Below are positions 19,291 to 29,088 of a stretch of DNA of 64,000 nt, piece by piece (position 1 is the first letter of the stretch; each line of letters starts with the position of its first letter). The translations under genes and the position numbers were made by a program. Below the pieces are notes generated by a model. That model was not told where the DNA came from. It saw nothing but the letters and a program-made list of their open reading frames with translations, and ran no database searches. The stretch covers positions 186,001 to 250,000 of the forward strand of contig JAHHHU010000004.1 of NCBI GenBank assembly GCA_019359175.1, read 5' to 3'. Source of the DNA: Phormidium tanganyikae FI6-MK23 (GTDB lineage Bacteria; Cyanobacteriota; Cyanobacteriia; Leptolyngbyales; Leptolyngbyaceae).

Positions 19291-20274
19291 ATGGCAGAGA
19301 CACTCTTCTTTAATGCCCTTCGGGAAGCGATCGACGAAGAAATGGCAAAAGACCCGACAGTTTTGGTGATGGGAGAAGATGTCGGGCATTACGGCGGCTC
19401 CTATAAAGTCACGAAGGATTTGTACAAAAAGTACGGTGATTTGCGATTGCTCGATACACCGATCGCAGAAAATAGCTTCACCGGGATGGCAGTTGGCGCG
19501 GCAATGACTGGATTGCGCCCGATCATCGAAGGAATGAACATGGGCTTCCTGCTGCTAGCGTTTAACCAGATCGCGAATAATGCGGGGATGTTGCGCTATA
19601 CGTCGGGTGGAAATTTCAAAATTCCGCTCGTGATTCGCGGGCCGGGAGGTGTGGGGAGTCGCTTGGGTGCGGAGCATTCACAGCGTCTAGAAGCTTATTT
19701 TCAAGCGGTTCCAGGGTTGAAAATCGTGGCGTGTTCGACTCCTTACAACGCAAAAGGGTTGCTGAAGTCTGCGATTCGCGATGATAATCCGGTGCTGTTC
19801 TTCGAGCACGTTCTGCTTTACAACTTGAAGGAAGATTTGCCGAGCGAAGAGTATTATCTGCCGCTGGATAAGGCTGAGGTCGTGCGTAAAGGAAAGGATG
19901 TGACAATTCTGACTTATTCGAGAATGCGTCATCATGCCATGCAAGCGATGAAGACTTTAGACAAAGAAGGATATGACTGCGAAGTCATCGATCTACTGTC
20001 GCTCAAACCGTTGGACTTTGAGACGATCGGCGAATCGATTCGCAAAACCCATCGCGTGATCATCGTTGAAGAATGTATGAGAACGGGTGGAATTGGTGCG
20101 GAATTGACGGCATCGATTAACGATCGCTTTTTCGATGAACTTGATGCGCCTGTGTTGCGAATGTCATCGCAAGATATCCCAACTCCATACAACGGCACAT
20201 TGGAAGCGTTAACGATCGTGCAACCGCCGCAAATTGTGGAAGCAGTTCGCAAGATGGTTCCGCTGAAGGTGTAG
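19291..20274 (+). CDS. pdhB: pyruvate dehydrogenase E1 component, beta subunit
   Basis: With the alpha subunit and thiamine diphosphate it decarboxylates pyruvate and transfers acetyl to E2 lipoate. 327 aa, full length. [18 protein letters not shown] holds the Glu that contacts Th[21 protein letters not shown] and the C-terminal transketolase domain ([17 protein letters not shown]) are intact. The alpha subunit is not in this window, as is common in cyanobacteria. Confidence 0.96.
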   Translation: MAETLFFNALREAIDEEMAKDPTVLVMGEDVGHYGGSYKVTKDLYKKYGDLRLLDTPIAENSFTGMAVGAAMTGLRPIIEGMNMGFLLLAFNQIANNAGMLRYTSGGNFKIPLVIRGPGGVGSRLGAEHSQRLEAYFQAVPGLKIVACSTPYNAKGLLKSAIRDDNPVLFFEHVLLYNLKEDLPSEEYYLPLDKAEVVRKGKDVTILTYSRMRHHAMQAMKTLDKEGYDCEVIDLLSLKPLDFETIGESIRKTHRVIIVEECMRTGGIGAELTASINDRFFDELDAPVLRMSSQDIPTPYNGTLEALTIVQPPQIVEAVRKMVPLKV

Positions 20275-20313
20275 AAAATAGGAAGTGAGCTTTGCCACTG
20301 CACGATCCTCATT

Positions 20314-20458
20314 GATGAAGATCAAAGACTCGTGCGCGATCGCTGAATACTCGATGATGAGAATCAAAGTCTTGTAAGTCGCGTGTCAATACTCGTGGAT
20401 GAGGATCAAAGACTCATAAGCGATCAGTGAATACTCGACAACCAGAGTCAAACACTCG
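20314..20458. repeat. four imperfect tandem repeats of about 39-45 bp
   Basis: Units begin near 20314, 20353, 20398 and 20437 and share GATGANGATCAAAGACTC, then GCGATC-like words and GAATACTC. They lie between pdhB and the 117-aa gene on the other strand. On the minus strand the units read as repeated ESLILIHEYS-like peptides, but no credible gene contains them. Confidence 0.65.
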
Positions 20459-20542
20459 TGTAAGACTGATACAAATTCACTAGAGAGATGTTTTCTCTCT
20501 CCGATCAGATCTAATTGCTGGTCGGAGAGTGCAGGAAAGAGA

Positions 20543-20896
20543 TTAAGCAACTGATGCAGGGGTGGGAGCTTCTTTAGCGGCTTTTGAGCGGGTGGCTTTG
20601 AAGCGTTCACCCAACTGATCCGCGATCGCTTTGAGTCCGGGGGTCTTTTTGGCAGCGGTTTTGATGTAGTCATAGACCGTGAGGCTGTCAGTCATCGCCT
20701 CGCTGCTGACTGACATTAAAGTGTCGTCTACTTTTTCGGTGAGTTGTTGCAGTCTGAGATGAACCTCGCTCAAAGTAGTCGCGAGTTGATAATTGCTGCT
20801 GAATTCATTGAGGTCGAAACTGGCGGGCAAAATGTCGGGGTTGGTTTGGGCTGCCATCAGGCTATTGCTGACAAAGGAGAGGCTTTTGTTACCCAT
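20543..20896 (-). CDS. conserved helical protein of unknown function, start uncertain
   Basis: 117 aa as called from ATG: MGNKSLSFVSNSL, LQQLTEKVDDTLMSVSSEA and VYDYIKTAAKKTPGLKAIADQL. It resembles an uncharacterised family common in Bacteroidetes and cyanobacteria. The frame stays open for exactly 50 codons upstream (to a TAA at 21047-21049), with family-like sequence LSDTDLQEIKAALATIENKL. No ATG, GTG or TTG occurs there. The true start may be non-standard or the gene may have lost it. It is divergent from the NTPase-TPR gene. Confidence 0.65.
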   Translation of the reverse strand: MGNKSLSFVSNSLMAAQTNPDILPASFDLNEFSSNYQLATTLSEVHLRLQQLTEKVDDTLMSVSSEAMTDSLTVYDYIKTAAKKTPGLKAIADQLGERFKATRSKAAKEAPTPASVA

Positions 20897-21184
20897 TTTG
20901 AAGAGCTTGCGGCGTTCTTCGGTAGTGAGATGAACCAGAAAAGGAAGCTTGTTTTCGATCGTGGCGAGGGCGGCTTTGATCTCTTGAAGATCGGTGTCTG
21001 AGAGTTGGGTCGGGAGATTTTGAGATGGCGTCGGGTGGAAATTCCTTTAGATGTAGAGAGATATACCGTCTGAGGATGCCCAATGGAGTTAGCGATCGCA
21101 CTCGATTGCTTGATTGACTCGCAACTAGCCGCGCAAAATTTCCCAAGATAAGATTGTGGGCAAGCCTCTCAATCCCTCGCACCG

Positions 21185-22963
21185 ATGCCGAATTTTGATG
21201 ACATTACCAAGCTTCTCGCTATCCTTGGAACGATCACGGGTGGAATTGTCGGAACCAACAAATTATTGGAAGCTCGCCGCAAAGCTAAACGCATTCGCCA
21301 ACTTCCGGCGGGTGACTTCCCGTTTGACGTGATCAAACCTCGTAGCCCGGATTTGCTGAAGCAGATTATGGGCGGAGATGAGAAGAACCCGCTGGCAGAT
21401 TACAAAATTCCGTATCAAGAGCGCCATCCCGATCTCAGTATTCGCAGAGAGTTAGAGATTGCATTTACTGAAAAGAACTGGGTCTTGATTTTGGGCAAGT
21501 CGGGCTTGGGCAAGACGCGAGAAGCGGCGCATTTAGCGGACGTGCTGAACCAGGAAGGCTGGACGGTGCTGAAGCTGGCGGATCAAGCGGGGGAATGGCT
21601 AGATGTGCCGAAGGAATTTCCGAGTGAGGTTCGCCCGGATGATAAGTTGCTGTTCTTTTTGGACGATCTGAATCGCTGGATGTATGCGGGCAATCCTCAC
21701 GAGATCCATCCGAAAGCAGGGGAAGAGTTGGCTCGACCGTTGCGAGAGCCAGTACAGGAACGGTTGCCGAGATTGTTGCAGTATTTTGAGCGGCAGGGCA
21801 AGTCGTCGTATGTGCGGGTGATCGCAACGGCGCGGGATGAGCGAGAACCCGATAAGCCAAGGGAGACATCGCCTTGGGACAAGCTGCAATGGGAGAAGTA
21901 CAAATCGTTTTGGCAGCAGTTTCAGTGTTATTCGCTGGTGGAGCCTTCTGAGGAGGCGATCGTCAGTTTGTTGACGGACTGCGTGGCGGCGGTGGGACTG
22001 CGGGGAGTTCCAGAGGAGTATGGGCTGATTGCCAGGCAGAACGATGGCACGTTTGAGAATATCACGCTGAATTTGGAGAGTGCCCTGAGTCGCGACTTGG
22101 ATGTGAATATTCAGGAGTTTTCGCCCAAGCTAGATGAGACATGGCGGCAGAAATATAACCAGGTTGTCGGGCACTATCCGCTGGCGGTGTATGTGTATGA
22201 TGCTGTGGAGCTATTGCGTACCCTAAATCTTCCTTTGACGGCTCCGCTGCTATCGGCGACAGCGAAACATTTATTGCCGAGGCGTGGAGTGCGGCGCTTG
22301 TGGCATGAATGGCAATTGCGAACAGTGATGCGATATTTGATGACGACAGAGCAAATCCTGAAGCCGAAGGATGGGCAGATTGAGGCGAAGAAAACGGGTG
22401 CGGTGAATGTGGGGCGCTATTTGCCTGCAATCTTGCAGCAACTTAGTCAGACGGCAAAACAATATCCTACTTATGTCGCTGCTAAATATTTTACCTGTGG
22501 CTATGCGCTGTACGACTTAGGGCGCTATGAGGAGGCGATCACCAGTTATGACCGAGCTTTAGAACTCCAACCAGACACATACGAAGCCCATTACAATCGG
22601 GGCAATGCGCTGTCCATTATAGGGCGTTATGAGGAGGCGATCATCAGCTATGACCGAGCCTTAAAATTCAAACCAGCCATACATGCAGCTTGGAGCAATC
22701 GGGGTTTTGCGCTTATGAAGGTGGGTCAGTTTGAGGCAGCGTACGAGAGTTACGATCGAGCAATTTTGCTTAAGTCAAATGATGCTGGAGTACATTACAA
22801 CAGAGCTTGCTGTTATGGATTGCAGAATCAGGTTGATTTAGCCATTACCACCTTACAACAAGCAATCACTCTAGATTCCGAGTGCCGAGAATGGGCAAAG
22901 ACAGACTCAGACTTCGACCCCATTCAGCAAGACGATCGATTCCAAGCGCTGATTGGTGAGTAG
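21185..22963 (+). CDS. STAND-like P-loop NTPase with C-terminal TPR repeats
   Basis: 592 aa. A short hydrophobic N-terminal segment (about 8-27) is followed by a P-loop domain with Walker A GKSGLGKT (104-111) and Walker B KLLFFLDDLN (154-163), then VIATARDERE. A helical middle leads to three or more TPR units from about 430 (ALYDLGRYEEAITSYDRALEL, ALSIIGRYEEAIISYDRAL). Such proteins sense ligands through the TPRs and signal through NTP-driven assembly. The partner is unknown; a defence role is possible. A copy of its last 25 codons recurs at 23660. Confidence 0.85.
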   Translation: MPNFDDITKLLAILGTITGGIVGTNKLLEARRKAKRIRQLPAGDFPFDVIKPRSPDLLKQIMGGDEKNPLADYKIPYQERHPDLSIRRELEIAFTEKNWVLILGKSGLGKTREAAHLADVLNQEGWTVLKLADQAGEWLDVPKEFPSEVRPDDKLLFFLDDLNRWMYAGNPHEIHPKAGEELARPLREPVQERLPRLLQYFERQGKSSYVRVIATARDEREPDKPRETSPWDKLQWEKYKSFWQQFQCYSLVEPSEEAIVSLLTDCVAAVGLRGVPEEYGLIARQNDGTFENITLNLESALSRDLDVNIQEFSPKLDETWRQKYNQVVGHYPLAVYVYDAVELLRTLNLPLTAPLLSATAKHLLPRRGVRRLWHEWQLRTVMRYLMTTEQILKPKDGQIEAKKTGAVNVGRYLPAILQQLSQTAKQYPTYVAAKYFTCGYALYDLGRYEEAITSYDRALELQPDTYEAHYNRGNALSIIGRYEEAIISYDRALKFKPAIHAAWSNRGFALMKVGQFEAAYESYDRAILLKSNDAGVHYNRACCYGLQNQVDLAITTLQQAITLDSECREWAKTDSDFDPIQQDDRFQALIGE

Positions 22964-22992
22964 AGATTGATTGAAGCGATCGAGCTTGTCTC

Positions 22993-23355
22993 TCATATCG
23001 GCAAACTTCTCACCCGAAAAACTTCATCCCGCACCGAAACGATCGCTCCCGTTTCCAAGTCCTCTGCACACTGACTCAAATCCTCTGCCAGACGCACCTC
23101 AAGCACATCTCGACTCACATTACCCAACCGAAACAAAATCACACTAGGAAAAGGCTCACCACTCAACGCCGATAGTTGAGCAAAGTCCAAATCCACCGTG
23201 AGTAAAATGCGCCCCTCATTCCGAGCTTTCACCAAAATATCTCGATCGACTAGACGTTCTAGTCCTTGCTCGACCAAATGCACTGCATCATGCCCTTGCT
23301 GCCGCAAATCATCCACCGTGCGCGGAGAGATTCCCATATCTGCGAGAAACCTCAC
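22993..23355 (-). CDS. DUF5615 PIN-like toxin
   Basis: About 120 aa. RFLADMGISPRTVDDLRQQGHD, then ARNEGRILLTVDLDFAQL and FPSVILFRLGN, are the PIN-like acidic core of DUF5615 proteins, predicted RNases of VapC type. The start is a GTG that overlaps the stop of the DUF433 gene in GTGA, so the two are translationally coupled. It forms a toxin-antitoxin pair with the gene at 23352-23594. Confidence 0.88.
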   Translation of the reverse strand: MRFLADMGISPRTVDDLRQQGHDAVHLVEQGLERLVDRDILVKARNEGRILLTVDLDFAQLSALSGEPFPSVILFRLGNVSRDVLEVRLAEDLSQCAEDLETGAIVSVRDEVFRVRSLPI

Positions 23356-23594
23356 GCAGTTTGCTCTGGACGCTGCTGCACATAGACCCGCTCTTGCACC
23401 AGCCAAGCCGCATATTGAAGCGATTGTCGAATATCCTCCGGCTCCAAGTAAGGATAATCTTCAATAATCTCCGCTACTGTTTTGCCATTCGCCACCAAAT
23501 TCAAAACCAGCGACACCGGCACCCGCATTCCACGAATGCAAGCCTGCCCTGCCATAATATTGCGGTCAAACGTAATCCGATCAAAGCCAAACAC
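23352..23594 (-). CDS. DUF433 antitoxin
   Basis: 80 aa with the DUF433 winged-helix sequence: RITFDRNIMAGQACIRGMRVPVS and VAEIIEDYPYLEPEDI. DUF433 proteins neutralise DUF5615 toxins and probably bind their own promoter. It is first in a two-gene operon and shares four bases with the toxin gene. Confidence 0.9.
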   Translation of the reverse strand: MFGFDRITFDRNIMAGQACIRGMRVPVSLVLNLVANGKTVAEIIEDYPYLEPEDIRQSLQYAAWLVQERVYVQQRPEQTA

Positions 23595-23659
23595 AGGTCA
23601 TGCTCCTTGCATAGCGTACTTTACTTCTAGCACGTCCTTTGGCTTATCCTGAATTTCAG

Positions 23660-23743
23660 TGATCGAGAACGGGCAAAGATAGACTCAGGCTTCGACCTCA
23701 TTCGACAAGACGATCGATTCCAAGCACTCCTCAATCCCTCCTA
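23660..23743 (+). pseudogene. duplicated 3' end of the NTPase-TPR gene
   Basis: Reads RERAKIDSGFDLIRQDDRF and then QALLNPS stop, against REWAKTDSDFDPIQQDDRF plus QALIGE at the end of the gene at 21185-22963. The DNA is similar over about 75 bases. The fragment lies just beyond the DUF433/DUF5615 pair, so copies of the same sequence flank the toxin-antitoxin module. Confidence 0.7.
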
Positions 23744-23855
23744 GTCGATCGACGAATCATCGAGAGAAGTCCTCTTTTTGTTGCCGAAACCGTATCGAAT
23801 GCAACGTCCTGCAAAGAAAGCGCTATCATAGCCTTTGTCATAACAGGATCGAGTA

Positions 23856-25280
23856 ATGGGACGGCAACGGGGATTATTAATACTGATTTTGGTGCTGGTG
23901 CTTGGCTCGCTCTATATCGTCTTCGATCAGAAGCATTTTCCAGCACTGTTAGGCTTGGATTTGCGCGGCGGATCGCAGATTACGATTCAAGTCAAGCCAG
24001 CAGGAGATATTAAAAAAATCACCTCGCAGCAGCTAGAAGACGTGCAGCGAGTGATCGAAGGTCGGATTAACGGATTGGGCGTATCGGAACCGCTCGTTCA
24101 AACGGCTGGCGAAGATCAGATTTTAGTCCAGTTGCCAGGCGTGAGCGATCCAGAACAGGCAGAGCGCGTGTTAGGCGGAACCGCACAGCTTGATTTCCGC
24201 GCCCAAAAAGCCGGAACCGAAGCGAGACTCCCGATCGAACAAACCATTCGCCAAGAACTCGTCAAAAAGCAAGCTGAACTCCGCAAGTCAGACGATGCCA
24301 AAGAGATCGCAGAAAATCAAGCGGCTCTCAAGCGCAGTAACGATGCGATCGCGGCTCTATTCGACCCGCCTGCTCTCGTCGGTAAAAACTTACAAAATGC
24401 GTTTGCAGAATCTGCACCTGGATCAAACTCCTTTAGCGTGGGGCTGAAGTTCGATCAAGAAGGCGGTGATAAATTTGCTCAGTTAACAAAAAGTTTGGCG
24501 GGAACAGGTCGATCTCTGGGAATTTTCCTCGATAACGGTTTGATTAGCTATCCAAGCGTTGGTGCAGAGTTCGCTCAAACCGGAATTACAGGCGGAGGAG
24601 CCACAATTACCGGACGCTTTACGGCTCAAGAAGCAACGGATCTCGCGGTACAACTCCGTGGAGGCGCATTGCCGCTTCCAGTTGAAGTCGTTGAAAACCG
24701 AACCGTTGGAGCTACACTCGGACGCGATAGTATTCAGAGCAGCATTTACGCTGGGGTGGGTGGATTACTGCTGGTTCTAGGATTCATGATTGTCTATTAC
24801 CGATTACCAGGAGTCATTAGCGCGGTCTCTCTCATCATCTATGCGCTGTTGACATACGCGGGATTCAAGCTCTTAGGCGTAACCTTGACATTGCCTGGAA
24901 TTGCTGGATTTATTCTCAGTATCGGGATGGCAGTCGATGCGAACATTCTGATTTTTGAGCGCACCCGTGAGGAACTACTTGCCGGGAAAACACTTTATCG
25001 ATCGGTAGAGTCAGGATTTTTTCGAGCCTTTTCCAGCATTCTCGATAGTAACGTCACAACTGCGATCGCTTGTATCGCCTTAATCTGGTTCGGTTCAGGA
25101 CTGGTCAAAGGCTTCGGAGTGACGCTGCTGTTGGGGGTTGCGATTAGTATGTTCACGGCAGTTACGTGCAGCCGTACTCTGATGATGTACGCCATCACCT
25201 TTCCGGGACTCCGCAAACCAGAATGGTTCTGTCCCAACCTTCCCAAAGCCAATCAATCGATCTCGGAGAGCGCCTCATGA
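23856..25280 (+). CDS. secD: protein translocase subunit SecD
   Basis: Membrane component that uses the proton gradient to help release proteins after SecYEG-SecA translocation. One N-terminal membrane helix, a periplasmic region with [15 protein letters not shown] and [14 protein letters not shown], then five C-terminal helices with [24 protein letters not shown]. 474 aa. The last codons overlap the secF start as ATGA. Confidence 0.96.
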   Translation: MGRQRGLLILILVLVLGSLYIVFDQKHFPALLGLDLRGGSQITIQVKPAGDIKKITSQQLEDVQRVIEGRINGLGVSEPLVQTAGEDQILVQLPGVSDPEQAERVLGGTAQLDFRAQKAGTEARLPIEQTIRQELVKKQAELRKSDDAKEIAENQAALKRSNDAIAALFDPPALVGKNLQNAFAESAPGSNSFSVGLKFDQEGGDKFAQLTKSLAGTGRSLGIFLDNGLISYPSVGAEFAQTGITGGGATITGRFTAQEATDLAVQLRGGALPLPVEVVENRTVGATLGRDSIQSSIYAGVGGLLLVLGFMIVYYRLPGVISAVSLIIYALLTYAGFKLLGVTLTLPGIAGFILSIGMAVDANILIFERTREELLAGKTLYRSVESGFFRAFSSILDSNVTTAIACIALIWFGSGLVKGFGVTLLLGVAISMFTAVTCSRTLMMYAITFPGLRKPEWFCPNLPKANQSISESAS

Positions 25281-26239
25281 AACTAAACGTCATTCGCCAA
25301 AGAGGATTGTGGTGGGCGATTTCTGCGATTTGTATCCTTGCAGGCATCATTGCGATGGTGATTCTGCAAACTCAAATTGGTGCGCCTCTGCGTCCAGGAC
25401 TTGACTTCAAAGGTGGAACGCGACTTCAGGTAGAACTCGATTGTAGTCAGCCTGGAAACTGCGATAAACCCATCAGTCTCGATGCGATTCGCGAAGTTCT
25501 CAAAGCCGAAAATCAAGGTGATGCCAGCCTCCAACTCGTCGGACAAGACCAGAGAGCCGCCTTAATTCGGACGAATACGCTCACCGTTGATCAGCGCACC
25601 AAACTGCAATCAGAACTCGAAGCAAAAGTCGGTAAGTTTGATGTCAAGAAAACGCAGATTGACACTGTTGGACCCACGATCGGTAGACAACTGTTTCAGT
25701 CTGCACTAGTCGCGCTCATCGTTTCCTTTGCGGGTATCACGCTCTACATGACGGTTCGATTCGAGCTAGATTATGCAATCTTCGCGATCGTTGCTCTTTT
25801 CCATGACGTTTTAATCACGGTCGGTGCATTCGCGATTCTCGGACTCACGCCTTTGAGAATCGAAGTCGATAGTTTATTCGTCGTGGCGCTATTAACAATC
25901 GTTGGTTTCTCGGTAAATGACACCGTTGTAATTTACGATCGCGTGCGTGAAACGATCGCATTAAATCCGGGTCGCCACATCAACGAGATCGTAGATGATG
26001 CGGTCAATCAAACCCTAACGCGATCGATCAATACCACATTAACGGTGTTGTTAACCCTGTTTGCTTTACTCCTCTTCGGGGGTGAAACACTGAAGAACTT
26101 TGCTCTGGCGCTGATCATCGGATTTGGCATGGGAGCGTATTCCAGTATCTTTATCGCGAGTACACTGTTAGCACTCTGGCGGGAAAAGCGAGGACGTGCG
26201 TTCGCGCCAGTAAAAGCGGCTGAAGCGACTAGCGACTAG
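25277..26239 (+). CDS. secF: protein translocase subunit SecF
   Basis: Partner of SecD, 320 aa from the ATG that overlaps the secD stop by four bases. It shows the N-terminal helix, [14 protein letters not shown], then five helices with [12 protein letters not shown] and [17 protein letters not shown]. Translational coupling to secD ensures equal amounts. Confidence 0.96.
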   Translation: MKLNVIRQRGLWWAISAICILAGIIAMVILQTQIGAPLRPGLDFKGGTRLQVELDCSQPGNCDKPISLDAIREVLKAENQGDASLQLVGQDQRAALIRTNTLTVDQRTKLQSELEAKVGKFDVKKTQIDTVGPTIGRQLFQSALVALIVSFAGITLYMTVRFELDYAIFAIVALFHDVLITVGAFAILGLTPLRIEVDSLFVVALLTIVGFSVNDTVVIYDRVRETIALNPGRHINEIVDDAVNQTLTRSINTTLTVLLTLFALLLFGGETLKNFALALIIGFGMGAYSSIFIASTLLALWREKRGRAFAPVKAAEATSD

Positions 26240-26249
26240 GTAAGCGAAT

Positions 26250-26666
26250 ATGACACCTCCTGAGTTCTCTGACTTTTCTGAAGTCGAACTTGACCCAAAA
26301 TTTCAAGCGGCTGTCCAACGCCTGCATCGTGCGACGGTGATTGGACGGTGGCTTGTTGCGATCGGGTTGTGGTCAACGATCGGAGCTTTGAGCCTGTGGG
26401 GACTGCGCTACCCGATTTCGCTGATGCTGGACTATTTCACTTGGGCAGCGTTGCGGAATGGATTGATCTCAAATCTGCCCGCAACGGTCGGACTCGGGTT
26501 GTGTATCGGCATGACGTTGAGCGTTTTGATTTGGCAGAGTCGAAATATTTTGTTTGGTTTACCGATCGACGAACAGCGCAGACTCGAAAAAGCAGTCCTG
26601 AGAATTCGGCAGCAAGGGCAGAGTCATCCGCTTTGGAAATGGATCGAGCCAAGCGAAAAATCTTAG
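26250..26666 (+). CDS. membrane protein of unknown function downstream of secF
   Basis: 138 aa with two predicted membrane segments (about 35-55 and 75-97) and a basic, helical C-terminus. No named family is recognised. It starts ten bases after secF in the same direction, so it is likely part of the secDF operon. Confidence 0.7.
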   Translation: MTPPEFSDFSEVELDPKFQAAVQRLHRATVIGRWLVAIGLWSTIGALSLWGLRYPISLMLDYFTWAALRNGLISNLPATVGLGLCIGMTLSVLIWQSRNILFGLPIDEQRRLEKAVLRIRQQGQSHPLWKWIEPSEKS

Positions 26667-26735
26667 ACAATCCGAAAGAGGAGCCAGTGCCGAAAGTCTC
26701 GCTACCCTAGTTAAAAGCGAATTCCAAGAGGTCAT

Positions 26736-27515
26736 ATGCAACGCTCCGAGCAAAATTCTCCATTTGCGGCAATTCTTCAAATCGCAACGATCGTTTCAAT
26801 TCTTGCCGCGATCGTCATTAATGCAATCTCGAATATTTTCCCGCTACGAGGGCTGAATATTGGCGCGATCGCGAACACAATTTTAGGCGGTGTGCAAGTC
26901 ACGCCAGCCAACTACGCTTTTGCGATTTGGGGCGTGATTTACCTCGGACTCATCGGCTTTGGAATTTATCAAGCTCTGCCCGTACAGCGCTACAATCCCC
27001 GTTTCTTAAAGTTACGCGCTCCAATCATTTGGGCATCTGTTTTTCAAATCGTTTGGGTGTATCTATTTCAGTTGCAGCAATTTTGGCTATCCGTTGTTTT
27101 CATGTTCGGAATTTTGCTGAATTTGATTGCTGCATATGTATGGTCGAGATTTGAAAAAAATCGTGTTTCACGTGAAGAGAAATGGTTAGCTCGAATTCCA
27201 ATTAGTATTTATCTCGGCTGGATTAGCGTTGCATCGATCGTGAATGTCGCTTCTGCTCTTTATGCTTCTCAGTGGAATGGATGGGGAATTGATCCAAGCA
27301 TTTGGACAGTGTTGATGATTCTAATTGCCGCAGCGATTACAGCCGCGATCGCAATTCGATATCGAGATATTGCCTTTACGGGTGTGATTGTTTGGGCATT
27401 TGTTGCGATCGCAATTCGTCAATCCGCGCAGTTTGCCATTCTAATTACCGCACTTGGAAGCGCGATCTCGCTGATTCTCTTACTCGTTCTTAGAAATCGC
27501 TCCCGTGGAGCATGA
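26736..27515 (+). CDS. TspO/MBR-related tryptophan-rich membrane protein
   Basis: 259 aa with about eight membrane helices. VTPANYAFAIWGVIYLGL is the strongest match to the TspO/MBR (tryptophan-rich sensory protein) family, whose members bind tetrapyrroles. It is longer than the five-helix TspO, as in a known cyanobacterial subgroup. Ligand binding is inferred from family only. Confidence 0.8.
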   Translation: MQRSEQNSPFAAILQIATIVSILAAIVINAISNIFPLRGLNIGAIANTILGGVQVTPANYAFAIWGVIYLGLIGFGIYQALPVQRYNPRFLKLRAPIIWASVFQIVWVYLFQLQQFWLSVVFMFGILLNLIAAYVWSRFEKNRVSREEKWLARIPISIYLGWISVASIVNVASALYASQWNGWGIDPSIWTVLMILIAAAITAAIAIRYRDIAFTGVIVWAFVAIAIRQSAQFAILITALGSAISLILLLVLRNRSRGA

Positions 27516-27564
27516 CAACGGCATTTACGCTTGATTCAATCAGTTTAGAGTCGCAGTTCTAAGC

Positions 27565-28020
27565 ATGGCGTTTGATTACTCGATCGATTTCACTCAAATC
27601 AACTTTAGAGAACACCCGGAACACTACCGAATTGGCAAAGGTGAGCAAGGCGTTTTGCTGGTAGAGCCTTACAAAAGCGAGATCCTGCCACATTGGAGAT
27701 TCAAAACACCAGAAATCGCACGAATCTCCGCTGACAAGATTTATCAGCTTTTCCAAGAATACAAAGCGCAGAGTGATTTCGTCGGTATGGACATGGCGCG
27801 AAAATTTTTGCAAATGGGATACACGCGATCGCGTCGCTACGCCAATCATAAATCCGGTCGAAAATACGCGATCGACAAAACCGTTTTACCGCGCGAAGAA
27901 GACCCGATCAAAGCCGAATCCGCCAAGATCTTCTACGAAAAATGGCAGCTTGCAAAACTCGATCCTGACTACCTCGCACAACTGAAAGCGCATCGCACTC
28001 GCTACGAAGATGTGAAATAG
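27565..28020 (+). CDS. DUF4385 family protein
   Basis: 151 aa. FDYSIDFTQINFREHPEHYRIG, VEPYKSEILPHWRFKTP and YTRSRRYANHKSGRKY are conserved in DUF4385 proteins of bacteria and phages; the function is unknown. A small inverted-repeat element with an 8-bp direct repeat is inserted directly after its stop codon. Confidence 0.85.
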   Translation: MAFDYSIDFTQINFREHPEHYRIGKGEQGVLLVEPYKSEILPHWRFKTPEIARISADKIYQLFQEYKAQSDFVGMDMARKFLQMGYTRSRRYANHKSGRKYAIDKTVLPREEDPIKAESAKIFYEKWQLAKLDPDYLAQLKAHRTRYEDVK

Positions 28021-28028
28021 TAAGAGTA

Positions 28029-28115
28029 ACGCCAGTTCGACGGGGTTCTCTCGCTCCGTTGTTGACGGCTTCCCGAAGTCACAACCGAAGCCAACCACTT
28101 CTGTCGAACTGACGT
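28029..28115. mobile_element. 87-bp MITE-like element with 8-bp target duplication
   Basis: Ends are inverted repeats ACGCCAGTTCGAC and GTCGAACTGACGT (12 of 13 match). The element is flanked on both sides by the direct repeat TAAGAGTA (28021-28028 and 28116-28123). It has no coding capacity, so it would need a transposase supplied in trans. The mobile nature is inferred from structure. Confidence 0.65.
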
Positions 28116-28148
28116 TAAGAGTATCAACGATCGCGCTTTATCTTTACT

Positions 28149-29054
28149 ATGTCTGAGCATCTCCCGCTCTTAGAAAACCCTGGAATTCTCTGGCAACGCA
28201 CGATCGAGCAAACCCAGTGCGCGCTCTCCTGTGGCGCACTTCTTTCCATCCCAACCCGCCACGAATTTATCGAGCAAGCAGGCGCTCAATTCCTCGTTCG
28301 CACCGTCACCAATCTGATTCGCAAAGAAGCCTCTGACCTAAAACAGAAGCAAGAAGAAGCTACCACTGGAAAACCGATCGATCCTTTTCTGCCCTACGAT
28401 CGTGATTTATTTGTGATTGATATTTCTGACACTCATGTGTGTCTCCTCAATAAATTTAATGTAGTCGATCATCATCTTTTAATCATCACTCGCGCGTTTG
28501 AAGAACAAGAAGCGCTACTAACGCTAAATGATTTCACTGCAATGCAGGCGTGCTTATCAGAAGTGGATGGTTTAGCGTTCTACAATGCCGGATCAGTTGC
28601 GGGCGCAAGTCAACGCCACAAGCATTTACAGCTCGTTCCATTTCCCTTTATCGAAGAGATACGCTTACCGATCGATCCATTCATTCGCACCGTGAATTCT
28701 CGCGATCGCATTACAGTAATTCCCGAATTTCCTTTCGTTCATGCGTTCACAAAGCTCGATCGCACAAATACCGCTGAACAACTTTTAGACCGTTATTCCG
28801 AACTCTTAGACACTGTAGGAATTCAATCTCACCAAATAATGCAATCGGCTCCATATAACTTCTTAGCAACACGAGAATGGATGCTGATTGTGCCACGATC
28901 GCAAGCTGAATATTCTGAGATCGCGGTCAATTCTCTTGCGTTTGCGGGTGCGTTTTTAGTCAAAAACCCCGAGCAACTCGAAACGCTAAAACAATTGCGT
29001 CCACTAAATTTTTTAAACAACGTTGCGGTAGTGTCCTCGACTTCGGCAGGTTGA
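28149..29054 (+). CDS. ATP adenylyltransferase (Ap4A phosphorylase)
   Basis: Splits diadenosine tetraphosphate with phosphate into ATP and ADP. 301 aa. The GAFT/HIT-type catalytic motif is GASQRHKHLQLVP with HKHLQ at 157-161. FLPYDRDLFV and LLNKFNVVDHHLLIITR are typical of the family. Neighbouring PPK2 suggests a small nucleotide/polyphosphate metabolic unit. Confidence 0.9.
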   Translation: MSEHLPLLENPGILWQRTIEQTQCALSCGALLSIPTRHEFIEQAGAQFLVRTVTNLIRKEASDLKQKQEEATTGKPIDPFLPYDRDLFVIDISDTHVCLLNKFNVVDHHLLIITRAFEEQEALLTLNDFTAMQACLSEVDGLAFYNAGSVAGASQRHKHLQLVPFPFIEEIRLPIDPFIRTVNSRDRITVIPEFPFVHAFTKLDRTNTAEQLLDRYSELLDTVGIQSHQIMQSAPYNFLATREWMLIVPRSQAEYSEIAVNSLAFAGAFLVKNPEQLETLKQLRPLNFLNNVAVVSSTSAG

Positions 29055-29088
29055 TCATAATTGAGAGACAGCCTCCATGAGAATTCAT

